Assembly: GCF_009857595.1 (NCBI RefSeq)
Contig: NZ_WWCU01000005.1
Coordinates: 186,001 to 250,000 of the forward strand
Direction: 5' to 3'
DNA from: Pseudoduganella aquatica
GTDB taxonomy: Bacteria > Pseudomonadota > Gammaproteobacteria > Burkholderiales > Burkholderiaceae_D
Length of the DNA: 64,000 nucleotides
The position numbers and the translations under genes were made by a program. Below, in pieces: positions 7,725 to 17,600 of the stretch (position 1 is its first letter; each line of letters starts with the position of its first letter). Below the pieces are notes generated by a model. That model made no database searches, was not told the DNA's origin, and saw only the letters and a program-made list of their open reading frames with translations.

Positions 7725-9521
7725 ATGAAACACCGCATCGCCCTGGCCGCCATGGCCGCCGCCCTGACGCTGGCCTTCGTCCCCGTCCACGCCGCCCCGG
7801 CCGCCGAACAAGTCCCCGCCGCCAGCGCGCCCGCCGCCAAGCAGCAGTTCAACACCCTGGCGGACGACTACTACAACGCGCTGGCGCGCTACGAGCCGGT
7901 GAACGCCACGCAGAACGGCGACAACCGCTTCGACGACCAGCTCGGCATGAGCATCGCGCCCGCCGTGCGCGCCAAGCAGTTTGCGCTGTACCGCGCCTAC
8001 CTGAAGCGCCTGCGCGCCATCGCCCGCGCGCAGCTGGACCGCCGCGACCGCATCCACTACGACGTGCTGGCCTACGAACTGAAAACCGCGCTGTCCTTCG
8101 AGCCCTTCCCGGAACACCTGCTGCCGCTGAACCAGATGGACAGCATGCCGGTCACGCTGGCCAACTTCGCCGGCGGCGACGCTTCGCAGCCGATCGGCAC
8201 CGTCAAGGAATACGAGGCTTACCTGAGCCGCCTGTCGCAGCTGCCGGCATGGATAGACCAGGCCATTGCGAATATGCGCGAGGGCATGGCCAAGCACGTG
8301 GTGCTGCCGAAGGCGCTGGTGGAATCCGCGCTGCCGCAGTTCAAGAAGCTGCCAAGCGCCACGCCGGAAGCGAGCATCTACTACACCGCCATCAACAAGC
8401 TGCCGGCCACCTTCACGGACGCGGACAAGCAGCGCCTGGCGGCCGCCTACAAGGACGCGATCACCAAGCTGAATCCGGCGCTGGAACGCCTGGCGCAGTT
8501 CGTCGAGCAGGACTACCTGCCGGCGGCGCGCAGCAGCTCCGGCTGGAGCGCCCTGCCGCAGGGCAAGGCCTGGTACCAGGCGGCGGTGGCCTCGTCCACC
8601 ACCACCACGATGAAGCCGGAGCAGATCCACGCCATCGGCCTGAGGGAAGTGGCGCGCATCCAGCAGCAGTTCGCCGTGCTCGGTCCCAAGCTGGGCTACA
8701 ACGGCCCGGCGGCGGGCTTGCCGGTGTGGGTGTCCGAGCAACCTAAGTTCTATCCTTTCAAGACGGAGGACGAGGTGCAGGCCGTGTACCGCAAGCTGAA
8801 CGACGTGCTGGACACCAAGCTGCCCGCCATGTTCACGCTGGTGCCCAAGGCCAAGCTGGACCTGCGCCTCGAGCCTGAGCTGAGCCGCGCCACCGCGGCC
8901 GACCACTACACCGCGCCGGCCGGCGACGGTTCGCGCCCGGGCGTGTTCTGGTCGGTGGTGAACGACCCGGCCAAGTACGGCAGCACCGGCATGAACACGC
9001 TGTTCCTGCACGAAGGCAAACCGGGCCACCACTTCCATATCGCGCTGACGCAGGAGCTGGACCAGCCGCTGTTCCGCAAATACGGCGGCAACAACGCCTT
9101 CACCGAAGGCTGGGCGCTGTATGCGGAAACGCTGGGCAAGGAGATGGGCTTGTTCGACGATCCGGCGCAGTACTTCGGCCACCTGAACGACGAGCTGCTG
9201 CGCGCAACCCGCCTGGTGGTGGACACCGGCTTGCACGCGAAAGGCTGGACCCGCGAGCAGACCATCAAGTACATGCGCGACACGCTGGGCTACGACGCCG
9301 TGGCCAAGAGCGAGACCGAACGCTACATGGCGTGGCCGGGCCAGGCGCTGGGCTACAAGATCGGTTCGCTGAAGATCGTGGAACTGCGCCAGCGCGCGCA
9401 GCAGGCGCTGGGCGATAAATTCAGCCTGCCGAAGTTCCACGAGATCGTGCTGGGCGACGGCACCGTGCCACTGAGCCTGCTGGAGACCAAGGTGGACCGC
9501 TGGATCGCAGAGAGTAAATAA
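7725..9521 (+). CDS. Secreted DUF885 family protein, putative metallopeptidase
   Basis: A 598-residue protein with a clear signal peptide (MKHRIALAAMAAALTLAF, likely cleavage after VHA). It carries the DUF885 hallmark LHEGKPGHHFH (H429, E430) and a downstream EGWALYAE (E461), a pair that resembles a gluzincin zinc site. It is therefore probably an exported metal-dependent peptidase, although no substrate is known for most family members. It starts 28 bp after the HPP gene on the same strand and may share its transcript. The stop is followed within 12 bp by the first copy of the GGCGGGTTA palindrome. Confidence 0.85.
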   Translation: MKHRIALAAMAAALTLAFVPVHAAPAAEQVPAASAPAAKQQFNTLADDYYNALARYEPVNATQNGDNRFDDQLGMSIAPAVRAKQFALYRAYLKRLRAIARAQLDRRDRIHYDVLAYELKTALSFEPFPEHLLPLNQMDSMPVTLANFAGGDASQPIGTVKEYEAYLSRLSQLPAWIDQAIANMREGMAKHVVLPKALVESALPQFKKLPSATPEASIYYTAINKLPATFTDADKQRLAAAYKDAITKLNPALERLAQFVEQDYLPAARSSSGWSALPQGKAWYQAAVASSTTTTMKPEQIHAIGLREVARIQQQFAVLGPKLGYNGPAAGLPVWVSEQPKFYPFKTEDEVQAVYRKLNDVLDTKLPAMFTLVPKAKLDLRLEPELSRATAADHYTAPAGDGSRPGVFWSVVNDPAKYGSTGMNTLFLHEGKPGHHFHIALTQELDQPLFRKYGGNNAFTEGWALYAETLGKEMGLFDDPAQYFGHLNDELLRATRLVVDTGLHAKGWTREQTIKYMRDTLGYDAVAKSETERYMAWPGQALGYKIGSLKIVELRQRAQQALGDKFSLPKFHEIVLGDGTVPLSLLETKVDRWIAESK

Positions 9522-9532
9522 GCCGCAGTAAT

Positions 9533-9567
9533 GGCGGGTTACGCAGCGCGCTGCTAACCCGCCCTAC
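9533..9567. repeat. GGCGGGTTA/TAACCCGCC palindromic repeat, copy 1
   Basis: The arms GGCGGGTTA (9533-9541) and TAACCCGCC (9555-9563) enclose GCAGCGCGCTGC, itself a palindrome, so the whole unit folds almost completely. A CTAC flank follows. It lies 11 bp after the DUF885 stop codon and forms a pair with copy 2. It resembles REP-type repeats. Confidence 0.8.
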
Positions 9568-9607
9568 GGTACACAGATGCACCGGTACACAAATACGCCG
9601 ACGCGCG

Positions 9608-9646
9608 TAGGGCGGGTTAGCGCGGCGCAGCCGTGCGTAACCCGCC
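9608..9646. repeat. GGCGGGTTA/TAACCCGCC palindromic repeat, copy 2
   Basis: This copy has a TAG flank and then GGCGGGTTA (9611-9619) and TAACCCGCC (9638-9646) around an 18-base GC-rich centre. It sits 48 bp from copy 1, with the GTAG flank on the opposite side, giving a paired arrangement like a bacterial interspersed mosaic element. It lies 42 bp past the end of the convergent hybrid kinase gene. Confidence 0.8.
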
Positions 9647-9687
9647 TGGCATGCAGCCAAATATCGATTGTTCGTGGCGGCGGGCGG

Positions 9688-12600
9688 TCAGGAATCCGAT
9701 AGCAGGGCGAACAGCTCGCGGTAGCGGAAGGCTTGCGTCATGTGGCGCAGGCGCCGCGCCAGGTCGGGGCAGTCGCCCTCGATCGCGGCCAGGGCGCCGG
9801 CCAGGCGCTGCTGGTCCAGCTCCACCGCGCCTTCTTTCAGCGCGCGCTTCACTTCGGCGGGCAGGCCCGCCAGCTCGTCCTTGCGCACCGGCTCGAAGCC
9901 GCCGCCGCCGCTGCTGCCGCTGCAGGCGGCGCGCTGGAAGCGCAGGCCGAGCAGGCGCTCGATGTCGCGGTACAGCTCCGCCGTGTCCAGCGGCTTGCGC
10001 AGGAAGGCGTCCGCGCCGGCCTCCAGCGCCACTTCGCACTGCTCCTCGAAGGCGCTGGCGGTGCACATGATGATGCGCACCTGGCCGCCGTCCGGCTGGC
10101 TGCGGATGCGCCGTATCGTCGCCAGGCCGTCCAGCTCCGGCATGCGCCAGTCCATCAGCACCAGGTGCGGCGCGAAGCTGGCCACGCGCGCCAGCGCTTC
10201 CACGCCGTTGCCGGCGAAGGCCACCACAAACCCCAGCGGTTCGAGCAGCTCGCCCAGCAGCAGCTGGGATTCGCGGTCGTCGTCCGCCACCAGCACGCGC
10301 TTGCCGCGCTCGTGCAGCGGCAGGCCCAGCACCTCGCCCGCCGCCGACGGCAGGGCGCGCGGCGCTTCGGCCAGCGGCAGCGTGAGCGCAAAGCGGAACA
10401 CCGAGCCGCGCCCCACTTCCGATTCCACCTGCAGCACGCCGCCCAGCAGTTCCACGTACTGGCGCGAGATCGCCAGGCCCAGGCCGGTGCCGCTTTCGCT
10501 GGCCGGCCCGCCAACCTGCACAAAGGGATCGAAGATGCGCTGCAGGTCGCCCGGCGCCATGCCGATGCCGGTGTCGCTGATGACGAAGCTGATGCGCGCC
10601 ACGCCGTCCTCCTGCCCGCGCAGCAGCTGTCCGCTGGCCTGCACCAGCACCCGCCCCTGCTGCGTGAACTTGAGCGCGTTGCCGACCAGGTTGATGAGCA
10701 CCTGGCGCAGCTTGACCGCGTCCACTTTCACCGCCGCCGGCAAGCGCTCCATGGCCAGCTCCAGCTCCAGGCCTTCGTTCTGGGCGCGGATGCGCAGCAT
10801 CTCGGCCACTTCCTCCAGCAGCCGCACCAGGTCGGCGTCGACCGCCTCCACATGGGTGCCGCCGGCCTCGATCTTGGACAGGGCCAGCACGTCGTTGATC
10901 AGGGTGAGCAAGTGGTGGCCGGAGCGGTGGATGATTTCCAGGTTGCGCTGCTGGTCCGGCAGCAAGGTGCCGGAGCGCGACATGAGCTGGGAAAAGCCGA
11001 TCACCGCGTTGAGCGGCGTGCGCAGTTCGTGGCTCATCTTGGCCAGGAATTCGGACTTCACCTGGCTGGCCGTTTCGGCCGCGTTGCGCGCCGCGATCAG
11101 GCTGGCCTCGGCCGCCTTCTGCTGCGAGATGTCGCGCAGGATGCCGATGATGCGCGGCCGCCCCGCCACCTCCACTTCGCTGATCGCCACGTGCATGGGG
11201 AAGGCGCTGCCGTCGCGCCGCTGGCCTTCCAGGTCCATGCTGCGCACCACCGGCCGGCCCTGGCCGCCGGCCCTGCCGGCATGCGGTATCAGCTTGCCGA
11301 TGGGCCGGCCCAGGATCTCCGCTTCGCTGTAGCCGAACATATTCTCGGCGGCGCGGTTGAAGCTCAGGATGATGCCGTGGTCGTCCACCGAGACGATGCC
11401 GTCGGCCGCGTTGTCGACGATGGCGCGCAGGCTGGCGTTGCGCTCGTCCACCAGCTCCAGCAGGTGGTCGCGGTGGCGCCGCATTTCTTCCTCGGCCTGT
11501 TTGCGCTCGGTGATGTCGTAATGGGTGCCGGTCATGCGCACCGCCTGGCCCTGGGCGTTGCGCATGACCTGGCCGTCCGACTTCATGTGGCGGATGCTGC
11601 CGTCCGGATGGATCACGCGGAACTCGATGTCGAAGGGCTGGTCGCCCGCCAGCGCGCGTTGGCGGGCGCGCTCGCACAGCGCGCGGTCGTCCGGGTGGGT
11701 GGTGAGCAGCCAGGTCTGGTGCGCGTCGCCCAGCTCGCCCGGCGCCACGCCGCACAGCGTGTACATGCGCTCGTCCCACACCAGTTCATTGGTGGCCAGG
11801 TTCCAGTCCCAGATGCCGAGCCGCGCGGCGCGCGTGGCCAGCGCCAGCTGGTCCACCAGGTGGGCGCGGTCTTCCTCCACGCGGCGGCGCTGGTCGATGT
11901 CCTCGATCAGCACGTCGCACACCGGCGCATCGTCGGTGCCGGCGCGCACAAAGGTGGAACGCACCCAGCGCGCCACGCCGTCGCAGCAGCGGATGCGGTG
12001 CTCGTACTGGCTGATGGCGCCGCTGTCCAGCGCGGCGGCGGCGCGCGCCGCCACCAGGGCGCGCTCCGGTTCGGCCACGATGGTGAGCCACAGCAGGGGG
12101 TCGTCCTCGAAGGCCTGCGGCGGATAGCCGGTGACCGCTTCGCAGCCGGAGCCGTGGCCGTAGGAGCGCAGCTGCTTGCCGTCGCGGCGCAGCGAGAACA
12201 GCTGGTGCGTGACGGCGCCCAGCAGGCGGCGGTAGCGCTCGCGCGAATCGGACAGTTCCTCGGCGCTGCGGCGCAGCGCTTCGGTGCGCTCGGCCACCAG
12301 CGATTCCAGGTGCGCGCTTTGCAGCTCGAGCGCCATGCGCTGGCGGTACAGCTCGCAGAACACGCGCACCTTGGACACCAGGATGTGCGGCTCGAGCGGC
12401 TTGATCAGATAATCGACCGCGCCTAGTTCGTAGCCCTTGAACTGGGCCGCGCGGTCCTTCATGCCGGCGGTGACGAAGATCACCGGCAGGGTGCTGGTGC
12501 GCGGATTGGCGCGCATCAGCTCCGCCGTTTCAAAGCCGTCCATGCCGGGCATCTGCACGTCCAGCAGCACCGCCGCGTAGTCGGCGCGCAGCACGGCGCG

Positions 12601-13221
12601 CAGCGCCTCGGGGCCGGAGTTGGCGCGCACCAGTTCCACATTGGACTGCTCGGCCAGTTCGCCCAGCAGGCCTTCGAGCGCCAGCAGGTTGGCCGGCTGG
12701 TCGTCCACCAGCAGCAGCCGCAGCGGCTGGCCGGCCGGGCTGGCGCGCCGCGCCGCCATCACGTTCTCCACCTGGCTGGCGTAGCGCTCGAATTCGGCGA
12801 TGGCCAGGCGCTGGCGGTACAGCGCGGCAAACACGTTCACCTTGGCGTGCAGCACCACGGTTTCAATCGGCTTGACCAGGTAGTCCACCGCGCCGCTCTC
12901 GTAGCCGCGCAAGGAGAACTCGCTGCCGCCCTGCAGCGCGGTGACAAAGATGATGGGCACGTTGCGCGTTTTCGGATTGGCGCGCATCAGCGTGGCCGCT
13001 TCGTAGCCGTCCATGCCGGGCATCTGCACGTCCATCAGCACCAGGCCGAAATCGCGCCGCAGCAGCTGGCGCAAGGCTTCCTCGCCGCTGTTGGCGGTCG
13101 CCAGCTCCAGCCCTTCCACGCCCTCGAGCAGGGCGGACAGGGCCAGCAGGTTGTCGTCGTTGTCGTCGACCAGCAGCACCGGCATGGTTGCCGGCAGCGC
13201 GGCCATGCTGCGGCGGTTCAT
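9688..13221 (-). CDS. Soluble hybrid histidine kinase: REC-REC-PAS(x3)-HisKA-HATPase-REC
   Basis: A 1177-residue multidomain kinase without membrane segments. REC1 is at 14-130 (phospho-acceptor D64, VLMDVQMPGMDG) and REC2 at 168-285 (D221). A short coiled coil (300-330) follows, then three PAS-type sensor regions at about 330-445, 460-575 and 595-700. The HisKA H-box is MSHELRTPLN (H731), the HATPase region about 830-945 has SDTGIGMAP and GTGLGLAIS, and REC3 is at 975-1090 (D1024). The tail (1115-1175) looks like an Hpt-like helical region without an obvious phosphorylatable histidine. The start is the ATG at 13221, which overlaps the cheB stop (ATGA). It is the last gene of a four-gene operon and probably integrates phosphorelay input from the partner kinase. 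Confidence 0.93.
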   Translation of the reverse strand: MNRRSMAALPATMPVLLVDDNDDNLLALSALLEGVEGLELATANSGEEALRQLLRRDFGLVLMDVQMPGMDGYEAATLMRANPKTRNVPIIFVTALQGGSEFSLRGYESGAVDYLVKPIETVVLHAKVNVFAALYRQRLAIAEFERYASQVENVMAARRASPAGQPLRLLLVDDQPANLLALEGLLGELAEQSNVELVRANSGPEALRAVLRADYAAVLLDVQMPGMDGFETAELMRANPRTSTLPVIFVTAGMKDRAAQFKGYELGAVDYLIKPLEPHILVSKVRVFCELYRQRMALELQSAHLESLVAERTEALRRSAEELSDSRERYRRLLGAVTHQLFSLRRDGKQLRSYGHGSGCEAVTGYPPQAFEDDPLLWLTIVAEPERALVAARAAAALDSGAISQYEHRIRCCDGVARWVRSTFVRAGTDDAPVCDVLIEDIDQRRRVEEDRAHLVDQLALATRAARLGIWDWNLATNELVWDERMYTLCGVAPGELGDAHQTWLLTTHPDDRALCERARQRALAGDQPFDIEFRVIHPDGSIRHMKSDGQVMRNAQGQAVRMTGTHYDITERKQAEEEMRRHRDHLLELVDERNASLRAIVDNAADGIVSVDDHGIILSFNRAAENMFGYSEAEILGRPIGKLIPHAGRAGGQGRPVVRSMDLEGQRRDGSAFPMHVAISEVEVAGRPRIIGILRDISQQKAAEASLIAARNAAETASQVKSEFLAKMSHELRTPLNAVIGFSQLMSRSGTLLPDQQRNLEIIHRSGHHLLTLINDVLALSKIEAGGTHVEAVDADLVRLLEEVAEMLRIRAQNEGLELELAMERLPAAVKVDAVKLRQVLINLVGNALKFTQQGRVLVQASGQLLRGQEDGVARISFVISDTGIGMAPGDLQRIFDPFVQVGGPASESGTGLGLAISRQYVELLGGVLQVESEVGRGSVFRFALTLPLAEAPRALPSAAGEVLGLPLHERGKRVLVADDDRESQLLLGELLEPLGFVVAFAGNGVEALARVASFAPHLVLMDWRMPELDGLATIRRIRSQPDGGQVRIIMCTASAFEEQCEVALEAGADAFLRKPLDTAELYRDIERLLGLRFQRAACSGSSGGGGFEPVRKDELAGLPAEVKRALKEGAVELDQQRLAGALAAIEGDCPDLARRLRHMTQAFRYRELFALLSDS

Positions 13222-13844
13222 GCGGCCTCCATGCCGGCCAGGCGCTGCAGCAGCAGCGGCAGCCGGTCCAGCGTGGCGATGGCGTTCGGCGTGCCGGGCG
13301 CCAGGCGCGCCAGCGCGGCGCGCGGCATCAGATCCATCACGGCGTCGGCCGGCTCCTGCACGATGGTATAGCCGCCCGCCGCCGCAATGCGCGCCAGGCC
13401 CGCAGCGCCGTCCGCGCCGGCGCCGGTCAGCACAGCGCCCACCAGCGCGGCGCCGTAGCAGGCGGCGGCCGATTCGAACAGCACGTCCACCGAAGGGCGC
13501 GCAAAGCTCACCGGCGCGTCGGCCGACAGCGCCAGCCTGCCGTCGCGCTCGACCAGCAGGTGGTAGCCGGCAGGGGCCAGGTAGGCCGTGCCGGGCTGCG
13601 GCAATTCGCCCTCGTCGGCCTCCTTCACGCGCAGCGGCGCGGTGAAGTCGAGCAGGCGCGCCAGGCCGTCGCCCGAGCCGGGCGAAATATGGATGACCAC
13701 CAGCAGCGGCAAGGGGAAATCCGGCGGCAGCGCGGGCAGCACACGCTGCAGCGCGTCCACGCCGCCCATGGAAACGCCCAGCACGACGGCGCGGAAGCGC
13801 GGGCGCCGCGTTGCGCTTGCCCCCTGGCCCATGGCCGGGCTCAT
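13218..13844 (-). CDS. CheB-type protein-glutamate methylesterase without receiver domain
   Basis: The 208-residue protein is a stand-alone CheB catalytic domain. The serine is in GVSMGGVDAL, the histidine in VVIHISPGS and the aspartate in GAGADGAAGLA. Classical CheB has an N-terminal receiver domain that controls the esterase; it is absent here, so control must come from partner proteins. The neighbouring hybrid kinases carry six receivers. The start ATG at 13844 overlaps the cheR stop and its own stop overlaps the next kinase start, each by 4 bp. No chemoreceptor gene is next to the operon, so its substrate is unclear. Confidence 0.9.
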   Translation of the reverse strand: MSPAMGQGASATRRPRFRAVVLGVSMGGVDALQRVLPALPPDFPLPLLVVIHISPGSGDGLARLLDFTAPLRVKEADEGELPQPGTAYLAPAGYHLLVERDGRLALSADAPVSFARPSVDVLFESAAACYGAALVGAVLTGAGADGAAGLARIAAAGGYTIVQEPADAVMDLMPRAALARLAPGTPNAIATLDRLPLLLQRLAGMEAA

Positions 13845-14683
13845 GCCTGCGCTCCCACGGCGTACTGCTTGCGGTAGATGCGGGTGGGCGCGGCCACTTC
13901 GCGGTAGCGCGGCGCAATGCCGCGCTGTTCCAGCGTTTCCTTGGTCCCCAGGCACAGGAAGCCGCCCGGCGTGAGGCAGCCGTCGAACAGTGACAGCAGG
14001 CGCTCCTTGAGGGCGGGCTTGAAGTAGATCATCACATTGCGGCACAGGATCAGTTGCATCTCGCTGAAGTCGGCGTCGGTGGCCAGGTTGTGCGCGGCGA
14101 ACACCACGTTGCGCAGCAGCCCGGGATCGAACAGCGCCCGGCCGTAGCGCGCCACGTAGTAGTCGGAAAAGGCGGCGCAGCCGCCGGCCAGCTGGTAGTT
14201 CCTGGTGTAGCGCTGCATGTCGCGCAGTTCGAACATGCCCTGGCGCGCGCGCTCCAGCACCGACTCGTTCAAGTCGGTGGCGTAGATGCGGCATTGCTGG
14301 TCCATGCCGGCCTCGCGCAGCAGGATGGCCAGCGACGTCACTTCCTCGCCGCCGGCGCAGCCGGCCACCCAGATCCGAGCGTGCGGGTAGGTGCGCAGGT
14401 GGGGCAGCACTTCCTCGCGCAGCGCCTTGAAGAACGGCGGGTCGCGGAACATGTCCGACACGTTGACGGTGACGTCCTCCACCAGCGCGCGGCACAGCAG
14501 GGCGTCGCGCAGCAGCGCCGAGGTGGCCGCGCCGAAGCTGTCGAAGCCGGACTTGGCCAGCCACGCCACCAGGCGGCGCGTGAGCGAGGCGCTGGCGTAG
14601 CCGCTGAAGTCGTAGCCGTGCGCCTGCTTGACGGCGCTCACCAGCAGGCCGATTTCCAGCTCCACGATGTCCTGCTCGTTCAC
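13841..14683 (-). CDS. CheR-type protein-glutamate O-methyltransferase
   Basis: A 280-residue CheR with the N-terminal alpha domain (about 5-75) and the SAM-binding domain. Visible motifs are VTVNVSDMFRDP, the SAM loop IWVAGCAGGEEVTSLAI, YATDLNESVLERA and the family motif LCRNVMIYF. In most CheR proteins the SAM loop reads GEEPYS; here it is GEEVTS, a small deviation. CheR adds methyl groups from SAM to receptor glutamates. I chose GTG at 14683 because it overlaps the stop of the upstream kinase (GTGA) and is followed directly by the conserved helix; upstream in-frame starts would run deep into that kinase. Confidence 0.9.
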   Translation of the reverse strand: MNEQDIVELEIGLLVSAVKQAHGYDFSGYASASLTRRLVAWLAKSGFDSFGAATSALLRDALLCRALVEDVTVNVSDMFRDPPFFKALREEVLPHLRTYPHARIWVAGCAGGEEVTSLAILLREAGMDQQCRIYATDLNESVLERARQGMFELRDMQRYTRNYQLAGGCAAFSDYYVARYGRALFDPGLLRNVVFAAHNLATDADFSEMQLILCRNVMIYFKPALKERLLSLFDGCLTPGGFLCLGTKETLEQRGIAPRYREVAAPTRIYRKQYAVGAQA

Positions 14684-17600
14684 GCCACCTCCCCGGCCTG
14701 GTACAGCCACACCCGCATCAGCGAGAACAGCTTGTCCAGGTCCACCGGCTTGGCCAGGTAGTCGCTGGCGCCGGCGTCCAGGCATTGCTTCTGGTCGCCC
14801 AGCATGGCCTTGGCGGTGAGCGCGATGATGGGCAGGCGCGCCCAGCGCGGCTCGCGGCGGATGCGGCGCATGGCTTCAAAGCCGTCCATCTCCGGCATCA
14901 TGATATCCATCAGCACGATGTCGATGTCCGGGTGCGCCTGCAGCTGCGCCAGCGCTTCGGCGCCGTTGCCCGCCTCCACGATGTGCATGCCCTTTTCGGC
15001 CAGCACCGAGGACAGCGAGAAGATGTTGCGGATGTCGTCGTCCACCAGCAGCACCTTGCGCTGCTCGAACATGGCTTCCTTGTCGAGCGCGCGCCGTATC
15101 ATTTTCTGCTGGTCCTGCGGCAGCGAGCTTTCCACCAGGTGCAGGAACAGGCTCACTTCGCCCACCAGCCGCTCGGGGCTCTTGGCGCCCTTGACGATGA
15201 TGCTGTCGGCATAGCGGCGCAGGCGCGCCTCGTCCACTTCGTTCAGGCTGCGGCCGGAATGCACGATGACCGGCATCTGCGGCGCGCAGGCGCTGTCGCG
15301 CAGGCGGTCGAGCAGCTCGAAGCCGGACATGTCGGACAGGCCCAGGTCCAGCACCATGCAGTCGTAGCGGCCTTGCGCCAGCAGGGCCAGGGCGGCGCTG
15401 CCGGAGCGCGCGATCGCGATGTCCAGGCCTTCGGTTTCCAGCAGCGCGGCCAGGCTCATGGCCTCGGCCTCGTCGTCCTCCACCACCAGCAGGCGCTTGT
15501 CGGTGCGGGCGATGGCGGCGCCGATGGAGTCGAGCACTTCGTCCAGCTGCTGGGCGCTGACCGGCTTGGTGATAAAGCCGATGGCGCCCAGGCCCATGGC
15601 TTTCTGGCGGTCTTCCAGGCAGGTGATGAAGTGCACCGGGATGTGGCGCGTGGCCGGGTTGTCCTTGATGCTGCGCATGACGCCCCAGCCGTCGATATGG
15701 GGCAGCATCACGTCCAGCAGGATGGCGTTGGGGCGGTAGCGCTCGGCCAGCGCCAGGCCGTCCTCGCCGTCGCAGGCGACGATGGCCTGGAAGCCGTGCT
15801 CGCGCACCGTGTCGCGCAGGATGCGGGCGAAGGACAGGTCGTCCTCGACGATGAGGATGCAGCGGTATTCGGGCAGCACCAGCTCGCGGTCGTCCTCCAT
15901 CGCCATGGCCGGCGGGCGCGCGGCTGCGCCGGGGTCGGTGCTGCTCATGGCGGCGCGCTCGTAGCGGGCGGCCGCGCTCAGCGGCGCGATGGCCAGTGCG
16001 GCAGGGGATGGGGCAAACTGCGCGGCGGGCGGCACGGCGAATCCCGCGCTGGCGGGGGCGGCTGCGGGCGCCGCTGCGGCTGGCGGCGCGGCAAGCACGT
16101 CGCCGGCGTCCAGCGGCAGATACAAGGTGAAGATGCTGCCCGCGCCCGGCGCGCTGCTGACGGTGATCTCGCCGCCCATGCGGCGCGCCAGCTGGCGCGA
16201 AATCGACAGACCCAGGCCGGTGCCGCCGAATTTGCGGCTGGTGGAGCCGTCGGCCTGCTGGAAGGCGTGGAAGATGCGCTCCTGCTGCTCGGCGGCCACG
16301 CCCACGCCGGTGTCGCTGACGGCGAAGGCCAGGGCCTCCCCGGTCCGGCCCTGGCCGCCCGCCTCGGCAGCCTGGCAGACGCGCACGTCCAAGCCCAACC
16401 TGCCCTGCGCGGTGAATTTGACGGCGTTGGCCAGCAGGTTTTTCAGGATCTGCAGCAGGCGCTGGCCGTCGGTGCGCAGCTGCGCGGGCGTGCCGGCGCC
16501 CAGCGCGATGTTCAAGGCCAGCCCCTGGTGCTCGGCCAGCGGCTGGAACAGCGCCTGCAGCTGGCTGGCCATGTCGGCCAGCGCCACGTCCTCCAGCTCC
16601 AGCGTCACGTGCCCGGCCTCGATCTTGGACAGATCCAGAATGTCGTTGATCAGGTTGAGCAGGTCCTTGCCGGCGCCGTTGATGGTGGCCGCGTACTCCA
16701 CCTGCTTGCCGCTCAGTTTGCCTTCCTTGTTCTGCTGCAGCAGGCTGGACAGGATCAGCATGCTGTTCAGCGGCGTGCGCAGCTCGTGCGACATATTCGC
16801 CAGGAACTCGGATTTGTAGGCGCTGATGCGCTCGAGCTCGTCGGCCTTGCGGCGCAGCTCGCGGCTGGCCTGCTCGCTTTCCGCGCTTTTCTGCCGTATC
16901 ACTTCGCGCTGCTGCTCCAGCAGCTGGGCGCGTTCCTCCAGCTCCTCGTTGGACTGCTGCAGCTCCTCCTGCTGCACCAGCAATTCCTCGGTCTGCACCT
17001 GGGTCTGCTCCAGCAAGTTGGCCACGCGGCGGCGCGCATGCTCCACGCCGACCGCCACCGCCACCGCCTCGGCCGCCTGGCGCAGCCACTCCAGGCGCTG
17101 CGCGTCGAACTCGCCGAAGGTGCCGATCTCCACCAGCCCCACCAGCTCGCCGTTGTGCATCAGCGGCACCGCCGCCACGGCGGCCGGTCCAGCCTGGCCC
17201 AGCGCCGACGCCACATCCAGGTAGCCCGGCGGCACCGGCGACAACACTTCGATGGCGCCGCTGCGCGCCGCGCTGCCGGCCCAGCCCTCGCCCGCCGCGA
17301 ACTGGCGGCGCGGCGCCGTGCCGTTGGTGTAAGCGTGGCTGGCGGCCAGCACCAGCTCCTGCCGCTCGGTGTCGTGCAGATACAGCGCGCCCACCGCGCC
17401 ACCCACGTGGCGGGTCAGGAAGCTGACCACGGCCTGCGTCAGCTCCGGCAGCGCGCGCTCGCCGCGCAGTTCGATATTCAGGGCGTTGATGCCGCTCTTG
17501 GCCCAGTCCTGCTGGCGTTCCTCGTCGCGGTGCAGGCGCAGCGTGCGCGCCATGCGGGCAAAGCCGCGCCCCAGGCTTTGCTGGGCGGCGCTCATGGCGG

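Noticed and set aside
9533..9646. The two adjacent palindromes as a single insertion sequence or integron attC site
   Set aside because: No transposase or integrase frame lies between or beside them, and single copies of the same unit occur elsewhere in the window.
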